The position numbers and the translations under genes are program-made. From Mycobacterium sp. MS1601 (GTDB lineage: Bacteria; Actinomycetota; Actinomycetes; Mycobacteriales; Mycobacteriaceae): DNA of 64,000 nucleotides. Of this stretch, positions 17,903 to 26,086 are shown one piece after another. Each line of letters opens with the position of its first letter. The stretch's first letter is position 1. The stretch is from NCBI RefSeq assembly GCF_001984215.1, contig NZ_CP019420.1, forward strand, positions 5,022,001 through 5,086,000, given 5' to 3'. The notes beneath the pieces were generated by a model. It was not told the origin of the DNA and searched no databases. It worked only from the letters and a program-made list of their open reading frames with translations.

Positions 17903-19744
17903 GTGGATGCTCACAGCGCTGGACCAGACGACGGGTCCCTGGGGCCATTCGGGCATTACGACCTCCTGGAACTGTTGGGCCGCGGCGGTATGGGTGAGGT
18001 CTACCGGGCCCGGGACACCCGCACGGACCGGATAGTCGCGTTGAAGGTGCTGCCACCCCATCTGGCTGCCGACAAGGTGTTCCAGCAGCGGTTTCGCCGG
18101 GAGTCGCAGGCCGCTGCCGGCGTCAACGACCCGCATGTGGTCCCCATCCACGGCTATGGCGAGATCGACGGCCGGCTGTATCTGGACATGCGGTTGATCG
18201 AGGGAATGACCCTTGGCGCCATCCTCGGCCAGCGCGACGGCCCGCTGTCGCCCGAGCTGGCAGTCACCGTTGTCGAGCAGGTGGCCTCGGCTCTGGACGG
18301 CGCACATGCGGCCGGTCTGGTGCACCGCGACGTCAAGCCGTCCAACATCCTGATCTCCGAGCGCGAGTTCGTCTACCTGATCGACTTCGGTCTGGCGCGC
18401 ACCGCCAGTGATCCCGGATTGACCACGGCTGGAAGCACTTTGGGCACACTGGCCTATATGGCGCCGGAGCGCTTCAGTGGCGGCCCCGCAGATCCGCGTT
18501 CGGATATCTATGCATTGACCTGTGTGCTCTACGAGTGCCTGACAGGCAGCAGACCCTACCCCGACGACAGTCTCGAGCAACAGATCGCCGGCCACATGGT
18601 CACCCCGCCTCCGCGGCCGTCGGACACCCACCGCAAACTGGCGGCCTTCGACGCCGTGATCGCCAAAGGCATGGCCAAGGAGCCGGGTAAGCGGTACCGC
18701 AGCGCTTCCGAGTTGGCCGCCGCAGCACGTCGTGCCGCAGACACCCCGCCGCCGCGGATCGGGCAACGCAGGCCACGGCATTCGGCACACCGGGCACCAG
18801 CCCGGACCGGGCGCAGGCCGCGAAGCCGCACGTTCGTGGTGGTGGGTGTCAGCGTGGTGTTGGTTGCCGTGTCGGCGTTCACCGCGTGGCAGGTCCGCAC
18901 CGGGTCTCATGGCGCCACCCGGTCGGCGGGTGTTGCCGAGAGCACCGCACCACCCGGTGACGCCGGACCCGGTGTTGTGCCCGCCATCGCGGCGACGCTG
19001 CCCGCCGACGTCAGCGCCACCGGCCGGTTGGTGGTCGGCGTGAACGTGCCCTATGCCCCCAACGAATTCCGAGACACCTCCGGGGAGTTGGTGGGCTTCG
19101 ACGTCGACTTGATGAACGCCGTTGCCCGTGTTCTCGGGCTCGAACCGGACTATCGGGAGACCGCGTTCGAGACGATCATGCCCTCGGTGCAATCGGGCGC
19201 CTTCGACCTCGGGATGTCCTCGGTCACCGATACCAGGGCACGGGAGGAGTCGGTGGACTTCGTCACCTACTTCGAGGCGGGCACGCTGTGGGCGCAACGT
19301 CCCGGCGGGGGTGTCGATCCCGACGACGCCTGCGGTCTGCGGGTGGGCGTGGCGTTCGGGACGCTGCAGGAGACCGACGAGATACCCGCCAAGAGCGACA
19401 CCTGTGTGGCGGCGGGGCGATCTCCGGTGGAGAAGGTGATCTACACCAGCCAGGACGATGTCACGGCCGCGCTGATGTCCGGCGCCGTCGACGCGATGTC
19501 CGCCGATTCTCCGGTCACCGGGTTTGCTGTCAAGCTCAGCGGCGGCAGCCTCGAGATCGCCGGCGAGGTGTTCGATTCCGCACCATACGGTTGGCCGGTG
19601 GAAAAGGGTTCACCGTTGGCCGAATCGTTGCGGCAGGCACTCGAACACATCATGGTCACCGGGGAGTACCGCACCATCGCGACCATGTGGGGCGTCGAGA
19701 AAGGCATGATCGACGAGCCGATGATCAACGGGGCATCGAAGTAG
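17903..19744 (+). CDS. Ser/Thr protein kinase fused to an extracellular amino-acid-binding (SBP family 3) domain
   Basis: A receptor-like kinase. From the GTG at 17903 (GGGAG six bases upstream) it is 613 aa; a TTG at 17879 would add eight. The Hanks kinase domain has a glycine loop LGRGGMGEVY, VALK lysine, HRDVKPSN, DFG and GTLAYMAPE, so it looks active. A basic juxtamembrane stretch precedes one membrane helix, then a short linker and about 245 residues of binding-protein fold: VGVNVPYAPNEF, VGFDVDLMNA, DAMSADSPVT, APYGWPVEKGS. These closely copy the lipoprotein encoded at 15234. Inference: ligand binding outside is reported to cytoplasmic substrates, tuned to the same nutrient as the adjacent importer. 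Confidence 0.9.
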   Translation: MDAHSAGPDDGSLGPFGHYDLLELLGRGGMGEVYRARDTRTDRIVALKVLPPHLAADKVFQQRFRRESQAAAGVNDPHVVPIHGYGEIDGRLYLDMRLIEGMTLGAILGQRDGPLSPELAVTVVEQVASALDGAHAAGLVHRDVKPSNILISEREFVYLIDFGLARTASDPGLTTAGSTLGTLAYMAPERFSGGPADPRSDIYALTCVLYECLTGSRPYPDDSLEQQIAGHMVTPPPRPSDTHRKLAAFDAVIAKGMAKEPGKRYRSASELAAAARRAADTPPPRIGQRRPRHSAHRAPARTGRRPRSRTFVVVGVSVVLVAVSAFTAWQVRTGSHGATRSAGVAESTAPPGDAGPGVVPAIAATLPADVSATGRLVVGVNVPYAPNEFRDTSGELVGFDVDLMNAVARVLGLEPDYRETAFETIMPSVQSGAFDLGMSSVTDTRAREESVDFVTYFEAGTLWAQRPGGGVDPDDACGLRVGVAFGTLQETDEIPAKSDTCVAAGRSPVEKVIYTSQDDVTAALMSGAVDAMSADSPVTGFAVKLSGGSLEIAGEVFDSAPYGWPVEKGSPLAESLRQALEHIMVTGEYRTIATMWGVEKGMIDEPMINGASK

Positions 19745-19880
19745 CCCTGATGTGGATCTCGGTGAGGAACTGCTCCACCGCCGCCGCGGTGTGTCTGGCC
19801 CGCGGCGAGCCGAAGACATCAAAAGCAGGCTGAGCCAAGGGCATTTCGGCGTACACCACCGGCGCATGGCCGGCTGAGGC
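19725..19880 (-). pseudogene. C-terminal relic of an alpha/beta-hydrolase (esterase/lipase family)
   Basis: Reading the minus strand between the kinase and histidine-kinase genes gives AGHAPVVYAEMPLAQ followed by PAFDVFGSPRARHTAAAVEQ and a stop inside the kinase 3' end. This closely resembles the last about 45 residues of hormone-sensitive-lipase-type esterases, where AFDVFGSPRA follows the catalytic histidine region. No start or upstream domain is present; the frame is lost upstream. It is best explained as the tail of a gene lost when this region was rearranged. The histidine usually in the QHAFD motif appears as QPAFD. Confidence 0.5.
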
Positions 19881-19923
19881 GGTACACCTTCAGGGGCGGC
19901 GGCGCCCGCCCTATGCTGAGCAC

Positions 19924-21039
19924 ATGCCGGACCGGGATCCCTGCGGGCCACTATGGCGCGCCGCCCAGGTGTTCCGGCTGCTGAGTTTCGTCTACGCCGT
20001 CGGGTTCCAGGTGGTCAGCAACGACGAACTGGACCGTCCGGTGCTGGGGTGGGTGCTGTTCGCGGTGCTCACCGCGTGGACCTTGGCCGCCGCGGTGGGC
20101 TATCTGCAGGGCTTCGCCAGGCGAACGTCCTGGGTGCTCGCCGAACTGGCCGTGGTGTGCGTGCTGATCCTGTCCACCGAACTGGTGGCCTCCGAGCAGT
20201 GGATCGCCGACAACCAGTCCCTGCCCACGACACTGTGGGCTACCAACGCCACCATCTCGGCGGCGATCCTGCGCGGACCCGTGTGGGGGATGCTCGCCGG
20301 GATCATCATGATGGCCGTCTACGCTGGGCTGAAGGGGTCGGTCAGCTTCGACTTCGCCCGCAACGCCACCATGGTGATCGAACTCGCCGTCGGGCTGGCC
20401 GTCGGGTTGGCTGCGCAGACCGCGCGCCGGGCACACGCCGAACTCGAACGTGCCGTGCGATTGTCGGCGGCGGTGGCCGAACGGGAGCGACTGGCCAGGC
20501 AGGTCCATGACGGAGTCATCCAGGTGCTGGCCCTGGTGGCCAAGCGAGGGCGTGAAATAGGTGGGGCCACAACCGAGCTTGCAAAGCTGGCCAGTGAACA
20601 GGAGCGGGCGTTGCGCCGGCTGATCAGCTCCGAGAGTGTCGAGGCCGACGACGAGCAGGTGGACATCCGGACTGCGATACGGCGCCGTGCAGGCGACCGG
20701 GTGGTGGTCAGTGTTCCCGCCACGGCGGTGTTGCTGGACACTGCGGTGGCCGAAGAACTCACCGCCGCGGTGCACAACGCGCTGGACAACGTTGCCGCAC
20801 ACGCGGGTCCGGCGGCGTGTGCCTACGTTCTGGTCGAGGATCTCGGTGACATGGTGACGGTTACCGTGCGTGACGACGGCGTGGGTATCCCGGCGGGCCG
20901 CCTGGAGGAGGCGGCATCCCAAGGGCGGGTGGGCATCTCCAAGTCGATCGTGGGCAGGATGCGGTCGGTGTCGGGTTCGGCGACGCTGACGACGGACGTC
21001 GGAGGAACGGAATGGGAGTTGACGGTGCCTCGTGAGTGA
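19924..21039 (+). CDS. MacS-family sensor histidine kinase
   Basis: A 371-aa membrane histidine kinase. Residues 1-165 hold about five or six helices of a DUF5931-like sensor. The dimerisation segment reads ERERLARQVHDGVIQ, with the phospho-acceptor His195 in the HD motif typical of NarX/HisKA_3-like kinases. The ATPase has the N box HNALDNVAAHA and the G box DDGVGIPAG. It overlaps the response-regulator gene by eight bases, forming a cognate two-component pair. It lies downstream of the importer-kinase operon, separated by 179 bp. The signal sensed is unknown. Confidence 0.88.
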   Translation: MPDRDPCGPLWRAAQVFRLLSFVYAVGFQVVSNDELDRPVLGWVLFAVLTAWTLAAAVGYLQGFARRTSWVLAELAVVCVLILSTELVASEQWIADNQSLPTTLWATNATISAAILRGPVWGMLAGIIMMAVYAGLKGSVSFDFARNATMVIELAVGLAVGLAAQTARRAHAELERAVRLSAAVAERERLARQVHDGVIQVLALVAKRGREIGGATTELAKLASEQERALRRLISSESVEADDEQVDIRTAIRRRAGDRVVVSVPATAVLLDTAVAEELTAAVHNALDNVAAHAGPAACAYVLVEDLGDMVTVTVRDDGVGIPAGRLEEAASQGRVGISKSIVGRMRSVSGSATLTTDVGGTEWELTVPRE

Positions 21040-21694
21040 GGTCAGGAATCCGACCGTGATGGTGGTCGACGACCATCCGATCTGGCGTGACGCCGTGGCA
21101 CGCGATCTGGCCGAGGACGGATTCGACGTGGTGGCCACAGCCGACGGGGTGGCAGCGGCACGGCGACGGGCGGCGGTGGTGCACCCCGATGTGGTGTTGA
21201 TGGACATGAGCCTGGGCGACGGCAACGGAGCAGAGGCCACTGCCGCAGTGCTCGAGGTGTCACCGGGCACCAGGGTCCTGGTGCTGTCGGCGTCGGCCGA
21301 ACAGGAGGACGTGCTGCAGGCCGTCAAGGCCGGCGCCACCGGCTACCTGGTCAAGAGTGCGTCGAAAACTGAACTGGTCCAAGCGGTTCGAGATACCGCG
21401 ATGGGTCGTGCGGTGTTCACCCCCAGCCTGGCGGGCCTGGTCCTCGGTGAGTATCGACGCATCGCTCGGCGCTCGCACGCCGGTCCGGAGGTACCCACGC
21501 TCACCGACCGTGAGACCGAAGTGCTGCGCCATGTCGCCAAGGGCCTGACGGCCAAACAGATCGCCGCCAAACTGTCGGTCAGCCACCGTACGGTGGAGAA
21601 CCACGTGCAGGCCACCTTCCGTAAACTGCACCTGGCCAATCGGGTCGAGTTGGCGCGCTACGCCATCGAACACGGCCTGGACAAGGACAACTGA
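21032..21694 (+). CDS. NarL/LuxR-type response regulator
   Basis: A 220-aa regulator and partner of the overlapping histidine kinase. The receiver domain has acidic pocket residues in VVDDH and the phospho-acceptor Asp58 in VLMDMS, with the conserved Lys in GYLVKSAS. The C-terminal helix-turn-helix (about 150-212) reads LTDRETEVLRHVAKGLTAKQ followed by SHRTVENHV, the classical LuxR/GerE motif. It should bind DNA as a dimer once phosphorylated. The nearest possible target is the membrane-protein gene 57 bp downstream; no operator repeat was recognised. Confidence 0.92.
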   Translation: MSEVRNPTVMVVDDHPIWRDAVARDLAEDGFDVVATADGVAAARRRAAVVHPDVVLMDMSLGDGNGAEATAAVLEVSPGTRVLVLSASAEQEDVLQAVKAGATGYLVKSASKTELVQAVRDTAMGRAVFTPSLAGLVLGEYRRIARRSHAGPEVPTLTDRETEVLRHVAKGLTAKQIAAKLSVSHRTVENHVQATFRKLHLANRVELARYAIEHGLDKDN

Positions 21695-21751
21695 GCACAA
21701 TCGAGTAGTCATACTCATCCGCGGAAGCGCCTGCTCCGACACGATGGGGGC

Positions 21752-23572
21752 ATGAGCCAACCGCATCAGACTGCCCTGGCCCGGCTGTCGGAGGAATTCA
21801 CCGCGTTGTCGCAGCAGGTGAACCGGGTCGCCGCCCAGCTCGCCGAGGTGGAACGCACCATGGGGGTGCCAGCCGCCCCACCGCCTCCTGTTGCGGCGCC
21901 CACGCCCTACTATCCGCCGCCGCCGGCGTACCCCTATCCGTACCCAGTGCCTGCACCGGTTGCTTTCCCGCCGTCGCCGCGTCCGTTACCCCCGCCCGTT
22001 GCCGCCAAGTCCCAGCCGCGCGAAGGCTGGATCGGAAAGCTGCTGGCGGTAGCCGGTGTCGCGGTGACGCTCATCGGCGTGGTGCTGCTGCTGGTGCTCG
22101 CCGCCCAGGCCGGGCTGCTGGCGCCCGGTGTGCGGGTGGCCGCCGGCGGCATGCTGGCCGCAGCGCTGGTGGCCGGTGCTGTGGTGTTCAACCGCCGCGA
22201 CGGTGGCCGGGTGGGCGCCATCGCGTTGGCGGCCACGGGCATCGCCGCCGCCTACATGGACGTGGTGGCGGTGACCACCATCTACGACTGGGTGCCGCCG
22301 GTGGCCGGACTGGTGCTTGCCTCGCTGATCGGCGGCGGGGGGCTCACCCTGGCCCGCCGCTGGAACTCCGAGCATCTGGCCGTCCTGGTGTTGGTGCCGC
22401 TTGCCGTGCTGGCTCCCATCGTGGCTGACGGAGTGACGGTGCTGTTGATCGGTTTCATGCTGGTGCTCTCGGCGGCGTCTCTGCCCGTTCAAGTCGGCAA
22501 GGACTGGGTGCTGATGCACGCCGCGCGGGTTGCCGCGGTCACGTTGCCGTTGCTGCTGGCGTTGCTGGTCGCGAGCTTCGATACCGATCAGAACACCTAC
22601 CTGTTGGGCGGAGCCTGCGGTATCGCCGCGTTGCTGTCGATCATCAGCGCGTTGGTGCTGCTGCCTGGGACGTCGCGACCGGTCGGCACCGCGGTACTGG
22701 CAGCGATCGGTGTGGTTCCCGCGCTGGCCGCGGCGGTGGCGGTGGAACAGCTTCTGGCCGTGCTGCTCTCGGCTGCGGTTGCTGCCGTCATGCTGGCCAT
22801 CGTGATGCTCCACCGCCGCCTGCCCGGCGTCACCTCGGCCGTGGTGGCGATCTGGGCGACGGTCTCGGCGGTGGCAGCCGTCGTCACTGTCACGGTGGCG
22901 TTCGAGGGTTACGTCGAGGCTCCGGTGTTCCTCGCGCTCGCGGTGGTGTTGGCCGTCGCAGGCCGGCACAGCGCGTTGGCGCTGTGGGCGGCAACGGCTT
23001 TCACGACGCTCGGCGTGCTGGTGTACACCGTCTACGCCCCACCCGGGTATCTGGTGGAGGCAGCGGCGCTACCGGTGCCCGAGGCGCTGTCGGTGCTGGC
23101 GGCCAGCGTGCTGCTGATCGCCGCCGCGGTGGCGCTCAGTTGGACCGCGGCACGGACATCGCCTGTCATCCCGGCGGTGGCATTGGCAGTCAGCGTCTAC
23201 GGGGTTACCACCTTCACCGTCACCTTCGGTGTGCTGGTCGGCGGCAGCGGCGGCGGCTTCCTGGCCGGACACATGGCAGCCACCATCTGCTGGGTTGCCA
23301 TGGCCGCGGTACTGCTGTGGCACGCCCAGCGCATCGTCGACCGCGACGCGCGAACCGCGCCCATCGTGGCCGGGTTGGCACTCACCGCAGCTGCCACCGC
23401 CAAGCTGTTGCTGTTCGATCTGGGCACTCTCGACGGGATGTTCCGGGTGGTGGTGTTCATCGTCGTCGGCCTGGTGCTGTTGGCGATGGGTGCCGGCTAC
23501 GCGAAAAGCCTGGCCCGCACCGACTCAGCCGATTCTCAGCAAAGGGATGCCTCACCAACCGTGACGGAGTAG
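21752..23572 (+). CDS. large multi-pass membrane protein, DUF2339-like
   Basis: A 606-aa protein. Residues 1-35 form a short coiled coil (EEFTALSQQVNRVAAQLAEVE), followed by a Pro/Tyr-rich linker to about 85. The rest is hydrophobic, with some fourteen or more helices and almost no loops. The coiled coil, Pro-rich linker and many-helix body match DUF2339-type proteins, whose function is not known. The ATG at 21752 has GGGGG upstream. It may belong to the regulon of the preceding two-component system, judged by position only. Confidence 0.72.
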   Translation: MSQPHQTALARLSEEFTALSQQVNRVAAQLAEVERTMGVPAAPPPPVAAPTPYYPPPPAYPYPYPVPAPVAFPPSPRPLPPPVAAKSQPREGWIGKLLAVAGVAVTLIGVVLLLVLAAQAGLLAPGVRVAAGGMLAAALVAGAVVFNRRDGGRVGAIALAATGIAAAYMDVVAVTTIYDWVPPVAGLVLASLIGGGGLTLARRWNSEHLAVLVLVPLAVLAPIVADGVTVLLIGFMLVLSAASLPVQVGKDWVLMHAARVAAVTLPLLLALLVASFDTDQNTYLLGGACGIAALLSIISALVLLPGTSRPVGTAVLAAIGVVPALAAAVAVEQLLAVLLSAAVAAVMLAIVMLHRRLPGVTSAVVAIWATVSAVAAVVTVTVAFEGYVEAPVFLALAVVLAVAGRHSALALWAATAFTTLGVLVYTVYAPPGYLVEAAALPVPEALSVLAASVLLIAAAVALSWTAARTSPVIPAVALAVSVYGVTTFTVTFGVLVGGSGGGFLAGHMAATICWVAMAAVLLWHAQRIVDRDARTAPIVAGLALTAAATAKLLLFDLGTLDGMFRVVVFIVVGLVLLAMGAGYAKSLARTDSADSQQRDASPTVTE

Positions 23573-23742
23573 ACAACACTTCGGGCATGTTTTCACCCTG
23601 TCGCGGCGTTACGGTTACCAGGCAAGTGAAAAGCAGTGTGACGGCAGGTGAACGCCCCGCAGCCCCTGATGACGGGGCGGACCGCCGACAGCTGCCGCAC
23701 TTGCGGACACCGTAGTCCGGACCAACTGAAAGGGTGTGCGCC

Positions 23743-24249
23743 ATGGCAGCCACAGCAACCGTCAACACCAACCGTCGGGACGCCGCCGAGGTCACCGGCT
23801 TCGTCCCCAGCGAGGCGTTCTACGCCAACCTGCAGAAGGTGCTCGTCGACCTCATCGAACTGCATCTGCAAGGCAAGCAGGCACATTGGAACGTCGTCGG
23901 CACCAACTTCCGTGACCTGCATCTGCAGCTCGACGAGTTGGTGGACTTCGCCCGCGAAGGCAGCGACACCATCGCCGAGCGCATCCGCGCGTTGGACGGC
24001 GTAGCCGACGGCCGCTCCGACACCGTGGCAGCCACCACGTCGCTGCCGCAGTTCCCGGCCTTCGAGCACAACACCACCGAGGTGGTTGACCTGATCACCA
24101 CGCGTATCTACGCCGCCGTGGCAACCCTGCGCGAGGTCCATGACGCCGTGGACGCCGAAGACCCCAGCACTGCCGACATCCTGCATCAGCTGATCGACGG
24201 CTTGGAGAAGCTGGCGTGGTTGATCAAGTCGGAGAACCGCAAGGTCTAG
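23743..24249 (+). CDS. dps: Dps-family DNA-binding ferritin
   Basis: A 168-aa mini-ferritin that oxidises and stores iron and shields DNA in starvation. The inter-subunit ferroxidase motif KQAHWNVVGTNFRDLHLQLDEL (His then Asp/Glu residues) is intact. The basic, flexible N-terminus (TNTNRR) may bind DNA. The ATG at 23743 has GAAAGG eight bases upstream, better than an earlier start at 23734. M. smegmatis has two Dps proteins, and this position suggests the second (Dps2), but that is from memory. A strong hairpin follows the gene. Confidence 0.93.
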   Translation: MAATATVNTNRRDAAEVTGFVPSEAFYANLQKVLVDLIELHLQGKQAHWNVVGTNFRDLHLQLDELVDFAREGSDTIAERIRALDGVADGRSDTVAATTSLPQFPAFEHNTTEVVDLITTRIYAAVATLREVHDAVDAEDPSTADILHQLIDGLEKLAWLIKSENRKV

Positions 24250-24281
24250 CGTGCCCGTCGCTTGAGGCTGGTATGAGAGGG

Positions 24282-24326
24282 CCGTACGGTCCGCCTGGAA
24301 CTTCTCTCGCCGGGCGGGCCGTACGG
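24282..24326 (+). terminator. long hairpin after dps, possible U-less terminator
   Basis: Arms CCGTACGGTCCGCCTGG and CCGGGCGGGCCGTACGG (17 bases each) pair completely if two G-U pairs are allowed, with an 11-base loop. No run of T follows, which is common for actinobacterial terminators. It starts 33 bases after the dps stop. Confidence 0.5.
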
Positions 24327-24342
24327 GCATATCTAGGATGTG

Positions 24343-24852
24343 ATGATGCCCAGCGCCCGTGCCCTGCTGAAACATCCGCTGGTGGTCGTGGCGACCGGTG
24401 CCGGAGCGCTGGCACTCGACACCGCGGGCACCGTCTACCAGGCGGCCACCCGGTTGCCAGTCGTCGGCCAGCCGGTGGAACACGGGGTTGCTGCACTCGC
24501 CCGACGGGGAGACCAGGTGATCGACGCCGGCTTCGAACCGGCCCGCACCGCACTCATCGCCCTGGTGGTGCAGATCGTCGAGCAGGTCCTCGACCAGATG
24601 GATCTCACCGCACTGGTGCGGAATCGGGTTGACGTCAACGCCATTGCCCGCGAACTCGATCTGGTCGGTCTGGCCAACACCGTCATCGACGGAGTGGATC
24701 TGCCCGCCATCATCCGTGAATCCACCACCTCGGTGACCGCCGAGGTGATGACCGACGTGCGGACCCAGGGGGAGCGCGCCGATGACCTGGTGGCCGGCAT
24801 CGTCGACCGGATGCTGGGCCGCCGTACCGACCCGGCGGGCCCCACCCGATGA
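24343..24852 (+). CDS. uncharacterised mycobacterial protein upstream of RDD gene
   Basis: A 169-aa protein I cannot assign. It begins with a hydrophobic segment (PLVVVATGAGALALDTAGTV), then long amphipathic helices with repeated acidic/valine patterns such as VDVNAIARELDLVGLANTVI. It ends in an Arg-rich tail. Three starts run together (GTG ATG ATG); AGGA upstream fits the middle one. Its stop overlaps the next ATG (ATGA), so it is made together with the RDD membrane protein and may be its partner. Confidence 0.7.
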   Translation: MMPSARALLKHPLVVVATGAGALALDTAGTVYQAATRLPVVGQPVEHGVAALARRGDQVIDAGFEPARTALIALVVQIVEQVLDQMDLTALVRNRVDVNAIARELDLVGLANTVIDGVDLPAIIRESTTSVTAEVMTDVRTQGERADDLVAGIVDRMLGRRTDPAGPTR

Positions 24853-25289
24853 CCGTCGTCCGCACCGCAGGCATCGTCAGCCGGACCGTGGCGGCGGTGA
24901 TCGATCTGGTGGTGGTGCTGGTGTTCCTGGGCCTGCTGTACGTGGGCGTCACACTGGCCGTGCTCGCCACCTCGCCGCGGGCCTTCAGCTTTCCCGCTCC
25001 TTCACTGATCTTCTCGGCGATGGGCGTGGCGGTGGTGTCGGTGGGCTATCTCGCGGTCTGTTGGGCGGTCTCGGGATGCACTGCGGGTTCAGTCGTGATG
25101 GGACTGCGGGTGGTCAACGCCGGCGCAGAAACGCTGCGCTGGTCGGTCGCCGTGCTGCGGGCGCTCGCCTGTGTCGCCTTCCCGTTCGGGTTGGTCTGGG
25201 TGGTACTGGATCGTGACCGAAGATCGTTGCAGGACATCGTGTTCGGCAGTCGAGTGATCTACAACCGCGTCGAGGTGGTACGCCCGTGA
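24849..25289 (+). CDS. RDD family membrane protein
   Basis: A 146-aa protein with three or four membrane helices. RDD proteins have Arg-Asp-Asp in the first part; here the start reads IVSRTVAAVIDLVVVLVFLGLL, with Arg and Asp in the expected places. The C-terminal segment LDRDRRSLQDIVFGSRVIY is the other conserved piece. Members have been linked to transport, but the role is open. It is coupled at both ends by four-base overlaps with its neighbours, suggesting one transcript from 24343 to 26086. Confidence 0.85.
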   Translation: MTVVRTAGIVSRTVAAVIDLVVVLVFLGLLYVGVTLAVLATSPRAFSFPAPSLIFSAMGVAVVSVGYLAVCWAVSGCTAGSVVMGLRVVNAGAETLRWSVAVLRALACVAFPFGLVWVVLDRDRRSLQDIVFGSRVIYNRVEVVRP

Positions 25290-26086
25290 CGACAACCGTC
25301 GCCTGTTGTCAGTTCGCCCCCGAGTTCGGTGATCTCGCCGCGAACTGCGTCGCCGTCACGGCGTTGATCGCCGATGCGGTGCGCGCGGGGGCCGACGTGG
25401 TGGTGCTGCCCGAGCTGGCCACCTCGGGCTACATGTTCGCCGACGCAGAGGAGGCGCGTTCGCTCGCGTTGCCATCGCAGGCAGCGGTGTTCACGCAATG
25501 GGCTGCTGCGGCTGGCGAATCCATCGCGGTGGTCGGCTACTGCGAGGCCGGCGAGGACGGCCTGCTCTACAACAGCGCGGTCATGCTCGACGGCAGCGGG
25601 GTGCTGGCGGGCTACCGCAAGACCCACCTGTGGGACCGGGAGAAATTGATCTTCACACCCGGTGGGGCACTGCCCACGGTGGTCAAGACACGGCACGGCG
25701 ACATCGCGATGATGGTGTGCTACGACCTGGAATTCGCCGAAGTCACCCGTGGTGTCGCGGTGGCGGGTGCGGAACTGATTGTGGCCCCGGTGAACTGGCC
25801 GCTGTTCCCGCGTCCGGTAGGGGAGCGTCCCGGGGAGGTGATCACCGCGATGTCCACTGCTCGGACCAACCGGGTGGCCGTCGCGGCCTGTGATCGCTGT
25901 GGTGTCGAGCGGGGCCAGCCCTGGACGGCGGGCACCGTGATCGTCGACCCCGACGGCTGGGTGGTTGCCACCGCAGGTCCCGATGCCACCATGGTGCTGG
26001 CCGACCTCGATCTGGCTGCCACGCACGACAAGTCGCTCAGCGACCATGTGGATCTGTTAGCCGATCGGCGCTTGGACCTGTACTGA
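25286..26086 (+). CDS. carbon-nitrogen hydrolase (nitrilase superfamily)
   Basis: A 266-aa amidase-type hydrolase with the full catalytic set: Glu in VVLPELATSGYMF, Lys in YRKTHLWDREK and the nucleophile Cys in MVCYDLEF. The order, spacing and length match stand-alone nitrilase-superfamily amidases such as omega-amidase or N-carbamoyl hydrolases. The substrate cannot be read from sequence. Starts with GTG overlapping the RDD stop. Its last 30 bases overlap the 3' end of the convergent adenylate cyclase gene. Confidence 0.9.
   Translation: MTTTVACCQFAPEFGDLAANCVAVTALIADAVRAGADVVVLPELATSGYMFADAEEARSLALPSQAAVFTQWAAAAGESIAVVGYCEAGEDGLLYNSAVMLDGSGVLAGYRKTHLWDREKLIFTPGGALPTVVKTRHGDIAMMVCYDLEFAEVTRGVAVAGAELIVAPVNWPLFPRPVGERPGEVITAMSTARTNRVAVAACDRCGVERGQPWTAGTVIVDPDGWVVATAGPDATMVLADLDLAATHDKSLSDHVDLLADRRLDLY

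Noticed and set aside
17000..19297. A 765-codon open frame on the minus strand across the ATPase and kinase genes
   Set aside because: Both genes underneath have complete catalytic motifs on the plus strand; the antisense frame has none.
23640..23690. CGCCCCG/CGGGGCG hairpin before dps as a riboswitch
   Set aside because: Seven-base GC arms are common in this composition and no known riboswitch core is present.
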